Shown one piece after another: positions 1 through 7,947 of a DNA stretch of 64,000 nucleotides; position 1 is the stretch's first letter, and every line of letters starts with the position of its first letter. The DNA lies in NCBI RefSeq assembly GCF_036898825.1, contig NZ_JARUND010000001.1, forward strand, positions 1,240,001 through 1,304,000, written 5' to 3'. The DNA comes from Streptomyces sp. B21-083 (lineage in GTDB: Bacteria > Actinomycetota > Actinomycetes > Streptomycetales > Streptomycetaceae). The position numbers and the translations under genes were made by a program. The notes beneath the pieces were generated by a model. The model searched no databases, had not been told where the DNA came from, and worked only from the letters and a program-made list of their open reading frames with translations.

Positions 1-1214
1 GACTGGGCTGCCGCCAGCGCCAGTTCCGTACGGCAGGACGGGTCGTCCGGGGCGCCTCGCAGGCCTTCCCGGGCCCAGAACTGTGCTTCGCGCAGTTCTC
101 CGCGCAGTCGGGCGAAGCGGGCCCGGACGGTCGCGTAGCCGACCGGTACGGCGGGGTGCGGTCCCGTGTTCTCGGCCGTCAGCCAGTCCCCGACGGGGCC
201 GGCCGGCTCCTGGACGTCGGTGCGTTCGATCCGGTAGGCCAGTTCGGCGCGCTCGGCCTCCAGGGCCGACACGCACTCGGCCGGCGTGCGGGACAGTCGC
301 CCGGCCCGCAGCCGCCCGGCGCAGGCGCGCAGGACGGGGCCGTGCAGGGGGTGGGCGAGGCGGACGTCGGTCATGGTGTCGGCGCGGATCAGACCGTCGG
401 CTTCGAGGCGTTCGAGGGCGTAGAGGTCCAGGTCGGCGAGGTCGAGCGAGAGCGGTTCGCTGAACGCCAGGCGTTCCAGGGCGTCCCGTTCCACGGCGCA
501 GGCACGGTTCAGTGCCTGGCCGGCTCTCTCGCGTACGGCGGCGGTCACGGGAACCGGACCACGCCACATCAACTCATCTGATTCCAGGGCGAGTTCGCCG
601 CGTTCGAGCACCGCGCCGATCAGGTCGCGCAGCAGCCGCAGGTCGCCCTGGCAGAGGTGGTGCAGACGGCGGGCGGTGAGCGGCTCGACCGGGCCGCCGG
701 CGCCGGCCGCGACCAGCTGGGCGGTCTCCTCGCGGGGCAGCGGCTCAAGGGCGAGACGCGGCAGCACCTCGCCGGTCCACAACCGGGACACCGCACCGGG
801 CGCCGTGGCGCCGTCCGTCGCCACCACGAGCAGCCGGGTACGTCCGTGCACCGCGAGCTGGTGGACCAGGGCGGCCGAGGAGTCGTCCAGCAGATGGGCG
901 TCGTCGACCAGCAACGTCCGCACGCCTGACAGGAGTTGGACCGCGCGATGCAGGGTGACCGACTCCGGGAGGAGGTGAGCGAACGCGGCGAAGGGGATGT
1001 CCCGGGTCTCGGGCGTGCCACTCACCCTCGCGCAGTCGGTGCCCCTGACGGCCTCCGTGACCAGCCGGGTCTTGCCGTGTCCGGCCGGACCCGTCACCAC
1101 GACGCCGCGCCGTTCGGCCGCCAGCGACCGGCGGACCAGCTCCAGTTCGTCGTCCCGGCCGGTGAACGGCCAGGGCATTTCCAGGGTCCTGGCATCCCGT
1201 TCGAAAGTCGTCAC
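1..1214 (-). CDS. LuxR-type AAA ATPase regulator, N-terminal part (cut by window edge)
   Basis: The frame is open from a GTG at 1214 to the left edge, so only about 400 N-terminal residues are visible. It reads as an ATP-binding transcriptional regulator of the large LuxR type. A Walker A motif GPAGHGKT lies at residues 42-49 and a Walker B motif LLVDDAHLLD near 101-110, followed by a helical region that would lead to TPR-like repeats. The C-terminal HTH of the family would lie beyond the window, so the LuxR assignment is inferred from the ATPase part. It is divergent from the astacin-like protease gene, with about 95 bp between starts, and may control it. A second protein of this type lies at 18225-21134. 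Confidence 0.75.
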   Translation of the reverse strand, partial: MTTFERDARTLEMPWPFTGRDDELELVRRSLAAERRGVVVTGPAGHGKTRLVTEAVRGTDCARVSGTPETRDIPFAAFAHLLPESVTLHRAVQLLSGVRTLLVDDAHLLDDSSAALVHQLAVHGRTRLLVVATDGATAPGAVSRLWTGEVLPRLALEPLPREETAQLVAAGAGGPVEPLTARRLHHLCQGDLRLLRDLIGAVLERGELALESDELMWRGPVPVTAAVRERAGQALNRACAVERDALERLAFSEPLSLDLADLDLYALERLEADGLIRADTMTDVRLAHPLHGPVLRACAGRLRAGRLSRTPAECVSALEAERAELAYRIERTDVQEPAGPVGDWLTAENTGPHPAVPVGYATVRARFARLRGELREAQFWAREGLRGAPDDPSCRTELALAAAQ

Positions 1215-1309
1215 GTGAACAAGAGCGGGGCTACTCAGCTTTGATACAGGGCGACTTGAGTAGCCCCCGACTCAGGCGCCCGGGCGCCGTGGGCCGCAAC
1301 CTGTTCCCC

Positions 1310-2395
1310 ATGAACGCACGGTTCTGCTCACTCCCGCAGCAGCCGGCCCCCACGTTCGCACCGGGGTTGCCGGCCGAGCGGCTCGGTGCGCTCCTTTCGG
1401 GGCGTCAGATGTGGGTGAACGGCACCGTGCTCCACTACTACTTCTTCGACCGGGACAGCGACGGCTCGGTCATCCCCCTGCCGGGGACCGGGGAGACACG
1501 GTGGGAGTCATGGGTCGGCACCGAGGCGCAGCGCGACGTCGTCCGTGACTGCTTCCGGGAATGGCTCGACCTGGGGATCGGGCTGTCGTTCGTCGAGGTG
1601 CGCGACCGCTCGGAGGCCGAACTGCGCATCGGGTTCCAGACCGGTGACGGTTCGTACTCCACGATCGGGCGGGACGCACTCTCGGTGGGTCTGGGGCGGC
1701 GCACGATGAACTTCGGCTGGGATCTGACCGCGTCTGGGGAGCGCGCGACGGCCCTGCACGAGATCGGGCACGCCCTGGGCCTGCTCCACGAGCACCAGAA
1801 CCCGTTCGCCGGCATCCACTGGGACGACGAGGCCCTGTACGACGACCTGGCGGGCCCGCCGAACTTCTGGGGCCGCGACAGGACGAACGTCAACATCCTG
1901 CGCAAGCTCGACCCGGACGAGGTGAACGGCTCCGTCTGGGACCCGCTGTCGATCATGCAGTACCCGTTCTCGGCGGGGCTGATCCTCGAACCGGAGCAGT
2001 TGCGCTCGGGGGTGCGGCCGCCGGGCACGCTCTCCCCGGCCGACAAGGAGTGCGTGCTGCGCTGGTATCCGCCGACGGGCTCGCGCGGGCCGGCCGAACT
2101 GGTGCCGTTCAGGTCGGCGCCCCTGCGCCTCGGCGCGGGTGAGCAGGCCGACTTCGGCGTCGCGCCGCCGGAGACCCGCGACTACACCGTGGGGACCTTC
2201 GGGGAGAGCGACACGGTCGTCGCGGTCTTCGAGGAGATCGACGGCGAGCCCCGTTATCTGTCCGCCGACGACGACGGCGGCACCCCGCACAACGCCCATG
2301 TGAGGGTCCGGCTCGTCAAGGGCCGCAACTACTTCGTCCGCGTACGCCTCTACTCCACCTGGGGATCGGGGGAAACGGCCGTCATGTGCTGGTGA
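1310..2395 (+). CDS. astacin-like (M12A-type) zinc metalloprotease
   Basis: This is a 361-residue protein starting at the ATG at 1310; an upstream in-frame start at 1241 would add 23 residues of poor coding character. The zinc site is clear: HEIGHALGLLH at residues 150-160 fits HExxHxxGxxH and continues as EHQNP, as in astacins. The Met-turn SIMQYPF follows about 55 residues later. The C-terminal 100 residues (from about 265) look like a beta-rich pre-peptidase or binding domain. No convincing signal peptide is seen at the N terminus, which is unusual for this family, so export or cytosolic action is open. It ends against a strong hairpin at 2468-2511. Confidence 0.85.
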   Translation: MNARFCSLPQQPAPTFAPGLPAERLGALLSGRQMWVNGTVLHYYFFDRDSDGSVIPLPGTGETRWESWVGTEAQRDVVRDCFREWLDLGIGLSFVEVRDRSEAELRIGFQTGDGSYSTIGRDALSVGLGRRTMNFGWDLTASGERATALHEIGHALGLLHEHQNPFAGIHWDDEALYDDLAGPPNFWGRDRTNVNILRKLDPDEVNGSVWDPLSIMQYPFSAGLILEPEQLRSGVRPPGTLSPADKECVLRWYPPTGSRGPAELVPFRSAPLRLGAGEQADFGVAPPETRDYTVGTFGESDTVVAVFEEIDGEPRYLSADDDGGTPHNAHVRVRLVKGRNYFVRVRLYSTWGSGETAVMCW

Positions 2396-2467
2396 AGCTG
2401 GGGGCAGAGACCAGCGCATGACGGCCGCCGCGAACGACACAGACCACCTTCGGGCACCCGGGGGAGC

Positions 2468-2511
2468 GGTCGAGGACGTCACCTTCATGGGGGAGGGTGA
2501 CGTCCTCGACC
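2468..2511. terminator. bidirectional intrinsic terminator
   Basis: A perfect 16-bp inverted repeat (arms 2468-2483 and 2496-2511, 12-nt loop) lies between two convergent genes, the protease and the flavin monooxygenase. No T-run follows, as is usual in Streptomyces. Confidence 0.75.
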
Positions 2512-2528
2512 ACGCCATGCACGACGGT

Positions 2529-3905
2529 TCAGGACGCCGCCCGCTCCCCCGCCGCCTCGGCGTCGGGGTGGGCGAGGCCGAGCCGGTCGCGGAGGGTGGT
2601 GCCCTCGTACTCCGTGCGGAAGACGCCCCGCTCCTGGAGCAGTGGGACCACCGTGTCGGCGAAGCCGTCGAGGCCGCCCGGGGTGAGGTGCGGGACCAGG
2701 ATGAAGCCGTCACTCGCGTCGGCCTGGACGAACTCGTCGATGGTCCGGGCGACCGTGGCCGGGGAGCCGACGAAGTTCTGGCGGTTGCCGGTCTCGATGA
2801 CGAGGTCGCGGATGGACCAGTTGTTGGCCTCCGCGCGTTCGCGCCACTCGCGGGCGGTGGCCAGCGGGTCACGGTACATCCGCACCTGGGCCCGGCCCCG
2901 GGCGACAGTGTGTTCGCCGAGGTCGGGATCTATGTCGGGGAGCGGGCCGTCCGGGTCGTACGCGGACAGGTCCCGGTTCCAGACGAACTCCAGGTGCTTG
3001 ATCGCGGTGGCGCCGCTGACCTGCAGTCGGCGCACCTCGCGGGCCAGTTCCTCCGCCTCGGTGTCCGTGTCACCGAGGACGAAGCTCGCGGCGGGCAGGA
3101 TGAGCAACTGGTCGGCGCGGCGGCCGTGTCTGGCGAGACGGCTCTTGACGTCCGTGTAGAACTCCTGGCCCTCCTTGAGGGTGGCGTACCGGCTGAAGAT
3201 CGCGTCGGCGGTCGACGCGGCGAACTCTCGGCCCTCGTCGGAGTCGCCCGCCTGGAAGATCACCGGGCGGCCCTGCGGGGACCGGGGAACGTTGAACCGG
3301 CCCTCGATGTCGAAGTGCCGGCCCGTGTGCGTGAAGGCGCCGGCCTTCGCGTCGCGCAGGAAGGTGCCGGTGTGCCGGTCGGCGAGGACTTCGTCGCCGT
3401 GCCAGGAGTCGAAGAGTTCACCGGCCGTCCGCAGGAACTCCTTCGCCCGTGAGTAGCGCTCGCTCTGCGGGAGGAAGCCACCGCGCCGGAAGTTCTCGCC
3501 GGTGAAGGCGTCCCAGGAGGTGACGACGTTCCAGGCGGCGCGGCCGTCGGACAGGTGGTCGAGGCTGGCGAACTGGCGGGCCACCTCGTAGGGCTCGTTG
3601 AAGGTGGAGTTGATGGTGCCGGTGAGGCCGAGGTGTTCGGTGACGGCGGCGAGGGCGGCCAGGACGGTGAAGGTGTCGGGCCGTCCGACGACATCCAAGT
3701 CGTAGATCTTTCCGCCCTGTTCACGTAGTCGCAGTCCCTCGGCGAGGAACAGGAAGTCGAACTTGGCGCGTTCGGCTGTCTGTGCGAAGTGGACGAAGGA
3801 GCTGAACTCGATATGGCTGCCGGCCCGCGGGTCGCTCCACACGGTGGTGTTGTTGACGCCGGGGAAGTGCGCGGCCAGGTGGATCTGCTTCAGCGGCTTG
3901 CTCAT
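2529..3905 (-). CDS. LLM-class flavin-dependent monooxygenase (NtaA/SnaA/DszA family)
   Basis: This 458-residue protein is of the bacterial-luciferase-like fold. The N terminus (HLAAHFPGVNNTTVW), the region FDFLFLAEGL and the segment SDGRAAWNVVTSWD are typical of the NtaA/SnaA/DszA/SoxA group. These are FMNH2-dependent oxygenases that cleave C-S or C-N bonds or oxidise chelators and sulfur heterocycles. Reduced flavin would come from a separate reductase, which is not in this window. It is the second gene of a left-pointing pair, 20 bp after the related gene at 3926-5167, and the two probably form one transcript with the leader peptide at 5214-5303. Sulfur scavenging is the likely role, inferred from family and leader. 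The substrate is unknown. Confidence 0.85.
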   Translation of the reverse strand: MSKPLKQIHLAAHFPGVNNTTVWSDPRAGSHIEFSSFVHFAQTAERAKFDFLFLAEGLRLREQGGKIYDLDVVGRPDTFTVLAALAAVTEHLGLTGTINSTFNEPYEVARQFASLDHLSDGRAAWNVVTSWDAFTGENFRRGGFLPQSERYSRAKEFLRTAGELFDSWHGDEVLADRHTGTFLRDAKAGAFTHTGRHFDIEGRFNVPRSPQGRPVIFQAGDSDEGREFAASTADAIFSRYATLKEGQEFYTDVKSRLARHGRRADQLLILPAASFVLGDTDTEAEELAREVRRLQVSGATAIKHLEFVWNRDLSAYDPDGPLPDIDPDLGEHTVARGRAQVRMYRDPLATAREWRERAEANNWSIRDLVIETGNRQNFVGSPATVARTIDEFVQADASDGFILVPHLTPGGLDGFADTVVPLLQERGVFRTEYEGTTLRDRLGLAHPDAEAAGERAAS

Positions 3906-3925
3906 GGTCGTGACGTCCTTCCGGC

Positions 3926-5167
3926 TCAGGCGCCGACAGCGGCGGTGGCCGCGGCTGTGGTGGCGTAGCGGTTGGCGGGGCGGTCGAGGCCCAGCAGTCC
4001 GCGCAGGGTGTCGGCCTCGTACGCCTGCCGGAAGACACCCCGGCGCTGGAGTTCGGGGACCAGTCGCCGGGTGATCGCCGGGAGGTCGTGCCCGGCGACG
4101 GCGGGCCGCAGCCGGAAGCCGGACAGGCCGGTCGACGCCAACTCCTGGAGCAGGTCGGCGAGTTGTGCGGGCGTACCCGTGAAGATCGGGGCGTCGCCGG
4201 CGTACTCGTACCCGGCGAGGGCGTCCAGACGCTCCCGGCGGGCCGCGGCCTGGGCGGGATCGTCGTCGAGGAAGACGAGCAAGTCACCGAATATGTGCAG
4301 GAGTTCACCGTCCCGGCCGGCCACCGTCTGCTCGGTGCGGATCTCCTCGACGACGGCGCGGGCCTGCCCGGTGTCGAACGGCGTGACGTACCCGATGTCC
4401 GCCGAGCGGGCCACCAGCCGGTACGGGACGGTGTCATGGGCCAGCGCGGTGACCACCGGCTGGCCCTGCGGCGGGCGAGGGGTGATCGACGGGCCCTTGA
4501 CGCTGAAGTGCGGGCTCTCGAAGTCGATGTAGTGCAGCTTCTCGCGGTCGACGAAGCGTCCGGTGACGGTGTCACGGATCTCGGCGTCGTCCTCCCAGCT
4601 GTCCCAGAGCCGGCGCACGACCTCGACGTAGTCGGCGGCCTCGTCGAAGAGGGCGGCCACGGACTCCCAGGCCCGTGGGTCGTTCAGCGGGTCGATGTGC
4701 GGTATCGGGCGGCGGCCGAAGTGGGCGGCCTCGTTCGGGCGGGCGGTGATCTGTACGCGCACGCCCGCGCGGCCGTTGCTCACGTAGTCGAGAGTGGCGA
4801 TCGCCTTGGAGAGGTGGAACGGCTCGGTGTGGGTGACGACGGCGGTCGGGACGATGCCGATGTGCCGGGTGAGCGGGGCGACGCGGGCCGCGATCAGGAC
4901 CGCGTCGAGACGGCCCCGGACCTGGTCGGTGCGCTCGTCCGGTTCGACGGGGTGCGAGGACTGGAGACCGAGGCCGTCCTCGATGGTCACGAGGTCGAGC
5001 AGCCCGCGCTCGGCCTCGGCGACCTGGTCGGCCCAGTAGCGGGCGGTGAACAACTCCTGGGGCCGGGCGCCGGGTTCGCGCCAGGCGGCCGGGTGCCAGC
5101 CGGCGCCGTCGAGGGCGACGGCGAGGTGGAGGGGGGCGGAGGGATCGGGCGAAGCTGCTGCGGACAC
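3926..5167 (-). CDS. LLM-class flavin-dependent monooxygenase
   Basis: This is a 413-residue luciferase-like monooxygenase, paralogous in fold to its downstream neighbour but shorter and of a different subgroup. Recognisable segments are LLDLVTIEDGLGL, YVSNGRAGVRVQITAR and a C-terminal barrel segment GLSGFRLRPAV. The GTG at 5167 is chosen because AGGAAGG lies about 8 nt upstream; the open frame continues much further upstream but with poor coding character. It begins 46 nt after the leader peptide stop at 5214. Such tandem LLM genes in actinobacteria are commonly tied to sulfur or sulfonate use. The reaction here is not determined. Confidence 0.85.
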   Translation of the reverse strand: MSAAASPDPSAPLHLAVALDGAGWHPAAWREPGARPQELFTARYWADQVAEAERGLLDLVTIEDGLGLQSSHPVEPDERTDQVRGRLDAVLIAARVAPLTRHIGIVPTAVVTHTEPFHLSKAIATLDYVSNGRAGVRVQITARPNEAAHFGRRPIPHIDPLNDPRAWESVAALFDEAADYVEVVRRLWDSWEDDAEIRDTVTGRFVDREKLHYIDFESPHFSVKGPSITPRPPQGQPVVTALAHDTVPYRLVARSADIGYVTPFDTGQARAVVEEIRTEQTVAGRDGELLHIFGDLLVFLDDDPAQAAARRERLDALAGYEYAGDAPIFTGTPAQLADLLQELASTGLSGFRLRPAVAGHDLPAITRRLVPELQRRGVFRQAYEADTLRGLLGLDRPANRYATTAAATAAVGA

Positions 5168-5213
5168 GACGACATGCCTTCCTGATCGACCGTACGAAGG
5201 GGCGGGACAGCGG

Positions 5214-5303
5214 TCAGGAGCGACAGAGCGCGCCGGCCACGCGCAGGAGGTCGATGTGCCGCCGCGAGTACAGACTCGGGCGGCGGGCGATGGGCTTCGG
5301 CAC
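5214..5303 (-). CDS. short leader peptide of the RRHIDL/Cys type (29 aa)
   Basis: The reverse strand encodes 29 residues from a GTG at 5303 and ends in SRRHIDLLRVAGALCRS. This matches the very short actinobacterial leader peptides, containing RRHIDL and a near-terminal cysteine, that are placed ahead of sulfur-metabolism operons and thought to sense cysteine supply by attenuation. It lies 46 nt upstream of the flavin monooxygenase pair. Its stop region (bases 5214-5219) is complementary to 5180-5185, which overlaps the ribosome site of the next gene, so leader translation could expose or hide that site. The pattern is seen directly; the regulatory role is family knowledge and inference. Confidence 0.75.
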   Translation of the reverse strand: MPKPIARRPSLYSRRHIDLLRVAGALCRS

Positions 5304-5403
5304 GATGTGGTCAACAGCCCGGGCGAGGCCGCGTGTTCCGACTTTTTGTGTCGGCCGGATGAACACCGGCAGTGCCCCCGCGGGGGGGGTACGGACAGTC
5401 CGC

Positions 5404-6279
5404 CTATCCGGCGGAGCGTTCCGCGTAAGCCGCCCAGTCCAGAATCTGTACGGCGGCTCCCGCGGCCTCCGGTCCCCGGCAGTCGGCGTGGTGCCGGCGG
5501 GCGATGGCGTCGAGATCGAGGTGGGGCCCGAAGGCCGGGTGGGCGGCGAGGCGGCGGGCGTAGGCCCACAGGGCCGGATGATCGGCGACCCGGTGCACGG
5601 CGGCGGCGTCCAGATGCCAGCGGTGCACCGTGTCGAGGCGGACCAGGCCGACCCACAACTCCACGTCGGCGGCGGTCAGTTGCTCACCCAGCAGATACGG
5701 GTCCGCAGCGAGCCGGGCGTTCAGCGAGCCCAGGGTGCGCAGCAGGGAGGCGAGCGCGTCGGCGCGGTCGGCGTCCTCGGCGGCGGCGTCCCCGGCTCGC
5801 TGGGCGGTCCCGGCAGCGTCGAAGTGCCGGGCGCACAGCTGCTCGACGGCCTCGATCTCCGCGTCCAGGCCGCACGGGTACAGCGTCGGCCGGCCGGCGC
5901 CGAAGTGCCGGGACAGGTCGCGCAGGATGTCCGGGGTGTGCGTGCTGACGATCCGACCCGACCAGTCGTCGCTGAGCACCGGGGCCGTGGCGGCGCCGGA
6001 GTAGCGGTGCGCGCTCGCCTCGTACAGCGGGCGCAGTGCGGAGTGTCCGCCGCCGGGGGCGTCGGGCACGGCGGGCAGCTCGGTCACGGGACAGGCCGCG
6101 TCGAGGCCGAGCAGGCTGTGGGTCACGGCGATCCGCAGACAGTCCGGGTCGGCCGGGGACAGGTGGAGGCGGTATCGGCGCGGCACGGCGTAGTGGCCGC
6201 TGCGCGCGTCCCGGCCGAGCCGCCCGCGGAAGGCGGGGCCCGGGCGGGTGGAGATGGCGGCCAGTGGCGTGAGGGTCAT
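5404..6279 (-). CDS. glutathione S-transferase-like protein (glutathionyl-hydroquinone reductase/ECM4-like)
   Basis: This 291-residue protein has a thioredoxin-like N-terminal half and a helical GST C-terminal half (from about residue 135). The segment APVLSDDWSGRIVSTHTPDILRDL is the beta3-beta4 and cis-Pro-type region of ECM4/YqjG proteins. LLGEQLTAADVELWVGLVRLD is the standard GST C-terminal motif. The usual N-terminal CPWA-type catalytic cysteine is not evident, so activity may differ. Actinobacteria use mycothiol rather than glutathione, so a true glutathione substrate is doubtful. A leader peptide (6371-6493) and a GC hairpin precede it, suggesting control by sulfur or cysteine status, as for the next operon. 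Confidence 0.7.
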   Translation of the reverse strand: MTLTPLAAISTRPGPAFRGRLGRDARSGHYAVPRRYRLHLSPADPDCLRIAVTHSLLGLDAACPVTELPAVPDAPGGGHSALRPLYEASAHRYSGAATAPVLSDDWSGRIVSTHTPDILRDLSRHFGAGRPTLYPCGLDAEIEAVEQLCARHFDAAGTAQRAGDAAAEDADRADALASLLRTLGSLNARLAADPYLLGEQLTAADVELWVGLVRLDTVHRWHLDAAAVHRVADHPALWAYARRLAAHPAFGPHLDLDAIARRHHADCRGPEAAGAAVQILDWAAYAERSAG

Positions 6280-6335
6280 GAGTCTCCCCAGAGTGTGGTG
6301 CGCAGACGTACGCGCGGCGGAAGGCGTAGTCGGGG

Positions 6336-6366
6336 GGCCGCCCGTGGTGGGGCGTGGTGGGCGGCC
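6336..6366 (-). promoter_or_regulatory. candidate attenuator hairpin
   Basis: An inverted repeat with 8-bp GC arms (6336-6343 and 6359-6366) begins 5 nt after the stop codon of the short leader peptide at 6371-6493 and precedes the GST-like gene. The position fits a transcription attenuator whose folding depends on leader translation. The function is inferred. Confidence 0.45.
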
Positions 6367-6370
6367 GGGC

Positions 6371-6493
6371 TCAGCGCAGGGGGCTGATGGCGCTGCGGAC
6401 GCGCTGGAGATCGATGTACCGGCGGGAGGTCAGCAGCGGGGTCGGCCGGGGCGTGTGCACGGCCCCGATGGCGTTCGACTCCACGCGCGACAT
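6371..6493 (-). CDS. short leader peptide related to the RRHIDL family (40 aa, no Cys)
   Basis: This is a 40-residue ORF with an ATG at 6493 and AGGGAAAG upstream. It contains TSRRYIDLQRVRSAI near its end, clearly related to the leader at 5214-5303 (SRRHIDLLRVAGAL). Unlike that peptide it has no cysteine and ends SPLR. It stops 5 nt before a GC hairpin and 91 nt before the GST-like gene. The similarity and position support a cis-acting leader. What it senses, given the missing cysteine, is unclear. Confidence 0.6.
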   Translation of the reverse strand: MSRVESNAIGAVHTPRPTPLLTSRRYIDLQRVRSAISPLR

Positions 6494-6700
6494 CTTTCCC
6501 TACCTTTTCACTAGGATTCCCATGGGGAGTGTCGATCGACTCGCGGCCCGCGTCAAGGGCGTCTCGTACGGCGGACGGCGCGGCCCCTCCGGTCTGAGAC
6601 GTCTCCTCCCCCGAGGGGTCCTCGCGGTTGGCTCGTAAAGCTCGTGACGACGGAAGCGACGACGCCGGCTCCGTCCGAGGCCAAGGAAGCAGGGGACGAC

Positions 6701-7840
6701 ATGAGATTCCTGGAGCGCGAGCGCGCGGCCCTCACCAAGTTGCTGCCCGGCCTCGACGACGGGCTGCGGTCCCTGCCGCTGATGACGCTGGAGAGCCCGG
6801 CGAGTCCGGGCATCGGGCTGTTCAGGGAGTGCGGAGGGCCCGGGCTGCTGGCGCCGGCCGCCCTCCAGGGACGCGGCGCCACCGCGCTCGAAGCGGTACG
6901 GGTGCAGCGGGCCCTGGGCAGCCGCTCCCCCTCGCTGGCCGTGGCGACGACCATGCACCACTTCTCGATGGCCACGCTCGTCGGACTGAGCGAGTCCGGC
7001 GGGGGCGAGGGGCTGGAGTGGATGCTCGTCCAGGGTGTCGCGGCCGACAACCGGCTCATGGCGTCCGGCTTCGCGGAGGGCCGCACGGGCACCGGCATCC
7101 TCTCCCCCGCCATGTCCGCCACGGTGACCCCCGACGGCGTACGCATCTCCGGCGTGAAACGGCCGTGCAGTCTGGCCCGTTCCATGGACCTGCTCACCGC
7201 CAGCGTGATGGTGCCGTGCGAGAACGGCGAGGGCGAGGAGCTGGCCGTGGCCCTGGTGCCGGCCGAGTCGGAGGGCCTGAGCGTCAGCGGCTTCTGGGCG
7301 AGCGGTTTCCTCGCGGGCGCCGAGAGCGACCAGGTCACCCTGGACGACGTCCTCGTGCCACCGGAACTGCTGGTGCGCACCGCGTCCCCGGCCGGGTCCC
7401 GGCTCGACGAGGTGCAGGCCGCCGGGCTCGTCTGGTTCGAACTGCTGATGACCGGCAGCTATCTCGGTGCCGCGAGTGCCCTGGTGGAGCGGGCCCTGCG
7501 CAAGGACGGGGTACCGGAGGCCGAACGAGTGCGGCTGCTGGTGGAGACGGAGGGCGCGATGGCCGCCGTGGAGGGGCTGGCCCGACGGGTGGACGAAGGG
7601 ATCCCGGACGAGTCCGCGCTCGCCGACTCCCTCTATGTCCGCTACACCGTGCAGGACGCGCTCGCCCGGATCGTCCCGCGCGCGGTGGAACTGCTCGGCG
7701 GGCTCGCCTTCATGGCCTCGGACGAGGTCGGCCATCTCGCCGCCTGCACCAACGGCCTCGCCCTGCATCCGCCGTCGAGGTCACGGATGACGGGCCCGCT
7801 GGCCGCCTATCTGGACGAGGCGCCCCTGACGGTCGCCTGA
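6701..7840 (+). CDS. acyl-CoA dehydrogenase family protein
   Basis: A 379-residue protein when started at the ATG at 6701, which follows AGGGGACGAC; an in-frame GTG at 6644 would add 19 low-complexity residues. It has the ACAD layout: a helical N-terminal domain, a central beta domain with FAEGRTGTGILSPA and an FAD-binding-type segment, and a C-terminal helical bundle ending in VELLGGLAFMASDEVGHL. The usual catalytic Glu position is not certain from reading alone. It is first in a three-gene operon with a thioester-reductase-like SDR and an aminotransferase, which suggests work on a carrier-bound or CoA acyl group rather than routine beta-oxidation. Confidence 0.75.
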   Translation: MRFLERERAALTKLLPGLDDGLRSLPLMTLESPASPGIGLFRECGGPGLLAPAALQGRGATALEAVRVQRALGSRSPSLAVATTMHHFSMATLVGLSESGGGEGLEWMLVQGVAADNRLMASGFAEGRTGTGILSPAMSATVTPDGVRISGVKRPCSLARSMDLLTASVMVPCENGEGEELAVALVPAESEGLSVSGFWASGFLAGAESDQVTLDDVLVPPELLVRTASPAGSRLDEVQAAGLVWFELLMTGSYLGAASALVERALRKDGVPEAERVRLLVETEGAMAAVEGLARRVDEGIPDESALADSLYVRYTVQDALARIVPRAVELLGGLAFMASDEVGHLAACTNGLALHPPSRSRMTGPLAAYLDEAPLTVA

Positions 7841-7947
7841 GGGACCCGCCCGTTCACGAGCTCCACGCGACCGGAAGACACCCGCACCGCCCGCACCCGC
7901 ACAACCTGCCGTCAATCGCCGCTCACCCGACCGAGGGGGATTCCGCC

